Below, piece by piece: positions 6,830-6,877 of a stretch of DNA of 6,877 nucleotides. The position numbers and the translations under genes are program-made. The stretch is taken from contig JBDUDX010000230.1 in assembly GCA_040002735.1 (NCBI GenBank), positions 1 to 6,877 of the forward strand, given 5' to 3'. The stretch comes from JADGOV01 sp040002735 (GTDB lineage: Bacteria; Actinomycetota; Actinomycetes; JADGOV01). Below the pieces are notes generated by a model. That model was not told where the DNA came from, did not search any database, and saw only the letters and a program-made list of their open reading frames with translations. The first letter of the stretch is position 1, and each line of letters opens with the position of its first letter.

Positions 6830-6877
6830 GTGACCCAGACCCCCGCGCGGGCCGCCCTGCCTCCCGAGTTGGATCCC
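6830..6877 (+). CDS. Start of an unidentified plus-strand gene, cut by the window edge
   Basis: Only the first 16 codons are present, from GTG at 6830: VTQTPARAALPPELDP. The start rests on the AGAGGAGG site 5 bases upstream. The N-terminus is proline/alanine-rich and polar, with no membrane segment yet. It is transcribed divergently from the sugar-nucleotide operon, so the two could share the 6662-6829 control region. Too little is visible to name it. A short proline-rich cytoplasmic leader like this is seen in some actinobacterial cell-envelope proteins such as LytR-CpsA-Psr family members, but that is a guess from context only. Confidence 0.6.
   Translation, partial: MTQTPARAALPPELDP

Overview
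The window is very GC-rich with strongly GC-biased third codon positions, GTG starts and tightly packed, overlapping genes. This is typical of a filamentous, high-GC actinobacterium. A Micromonosporaceae-like host is my inference from overall feel, not from a marker gene. Nearly all coding capacity is on the minus strand, so the genes are best read from right to left.

Right edge (about 6660-6877). A plus-strand gene starts at 6830 behind a strong ribosome binding site and leaves the window after 16 codons. Divergent to it on the minus strand is a possible 41-codon small ORF (6802-6677). A perfect 14-base direct repeat (period 16) lies between the two starts and includes the small ORF's ATG. 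A good -10 hexamer sits just ahead of the next gene and would suit a leaderless transcript.

Middle (6661-2218). A three-gene minus-strand operon encodes a long-form (StrD/RmlA-like) sugar-1-phosphate nucleotidylyltransferase, a DUF2079 polytopic membrane protein, and a second large polytopic membrane protein that looks like a GT-C glycosyltransferase. The first pair is separated by 5 bases and the second pair overlaps by 4 (GTGA). The simplest reading is that the first enzyme makes an activated sugar in the cytoplasm and the two membrane proteins serve assembly of, or transfer to, a surface glycan or glycoconjugate. No dTDP-sugar modifying genes (rmlB, C, D) are present in the window, so the final sugar is unknown.

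Left (2217-1). After a 233-base gap with several small perfect hairpins comes a membrane-bound cyclic-di-GMP signalling gene with two transmembrane segments flanking an extracytoplasmic sensor, then GGDEF and EAL domains. Both domains keep their catalytic motifs, but one extra base near 1069-1070, just upstream of the GGDEF signature, breaks the frame. As written the gene stops at 950 after 344 codons. It is either a recent pseudogene or a sequencing error. Its 3' end lies beyond the left edge.

I see no RNA genes, insertion sequences, CRISPR arrays or phage features. The operon of two uncharacterised membrane proteins, the small ORF with its repeat, and the hairpin-rich leader are the least explained parts.
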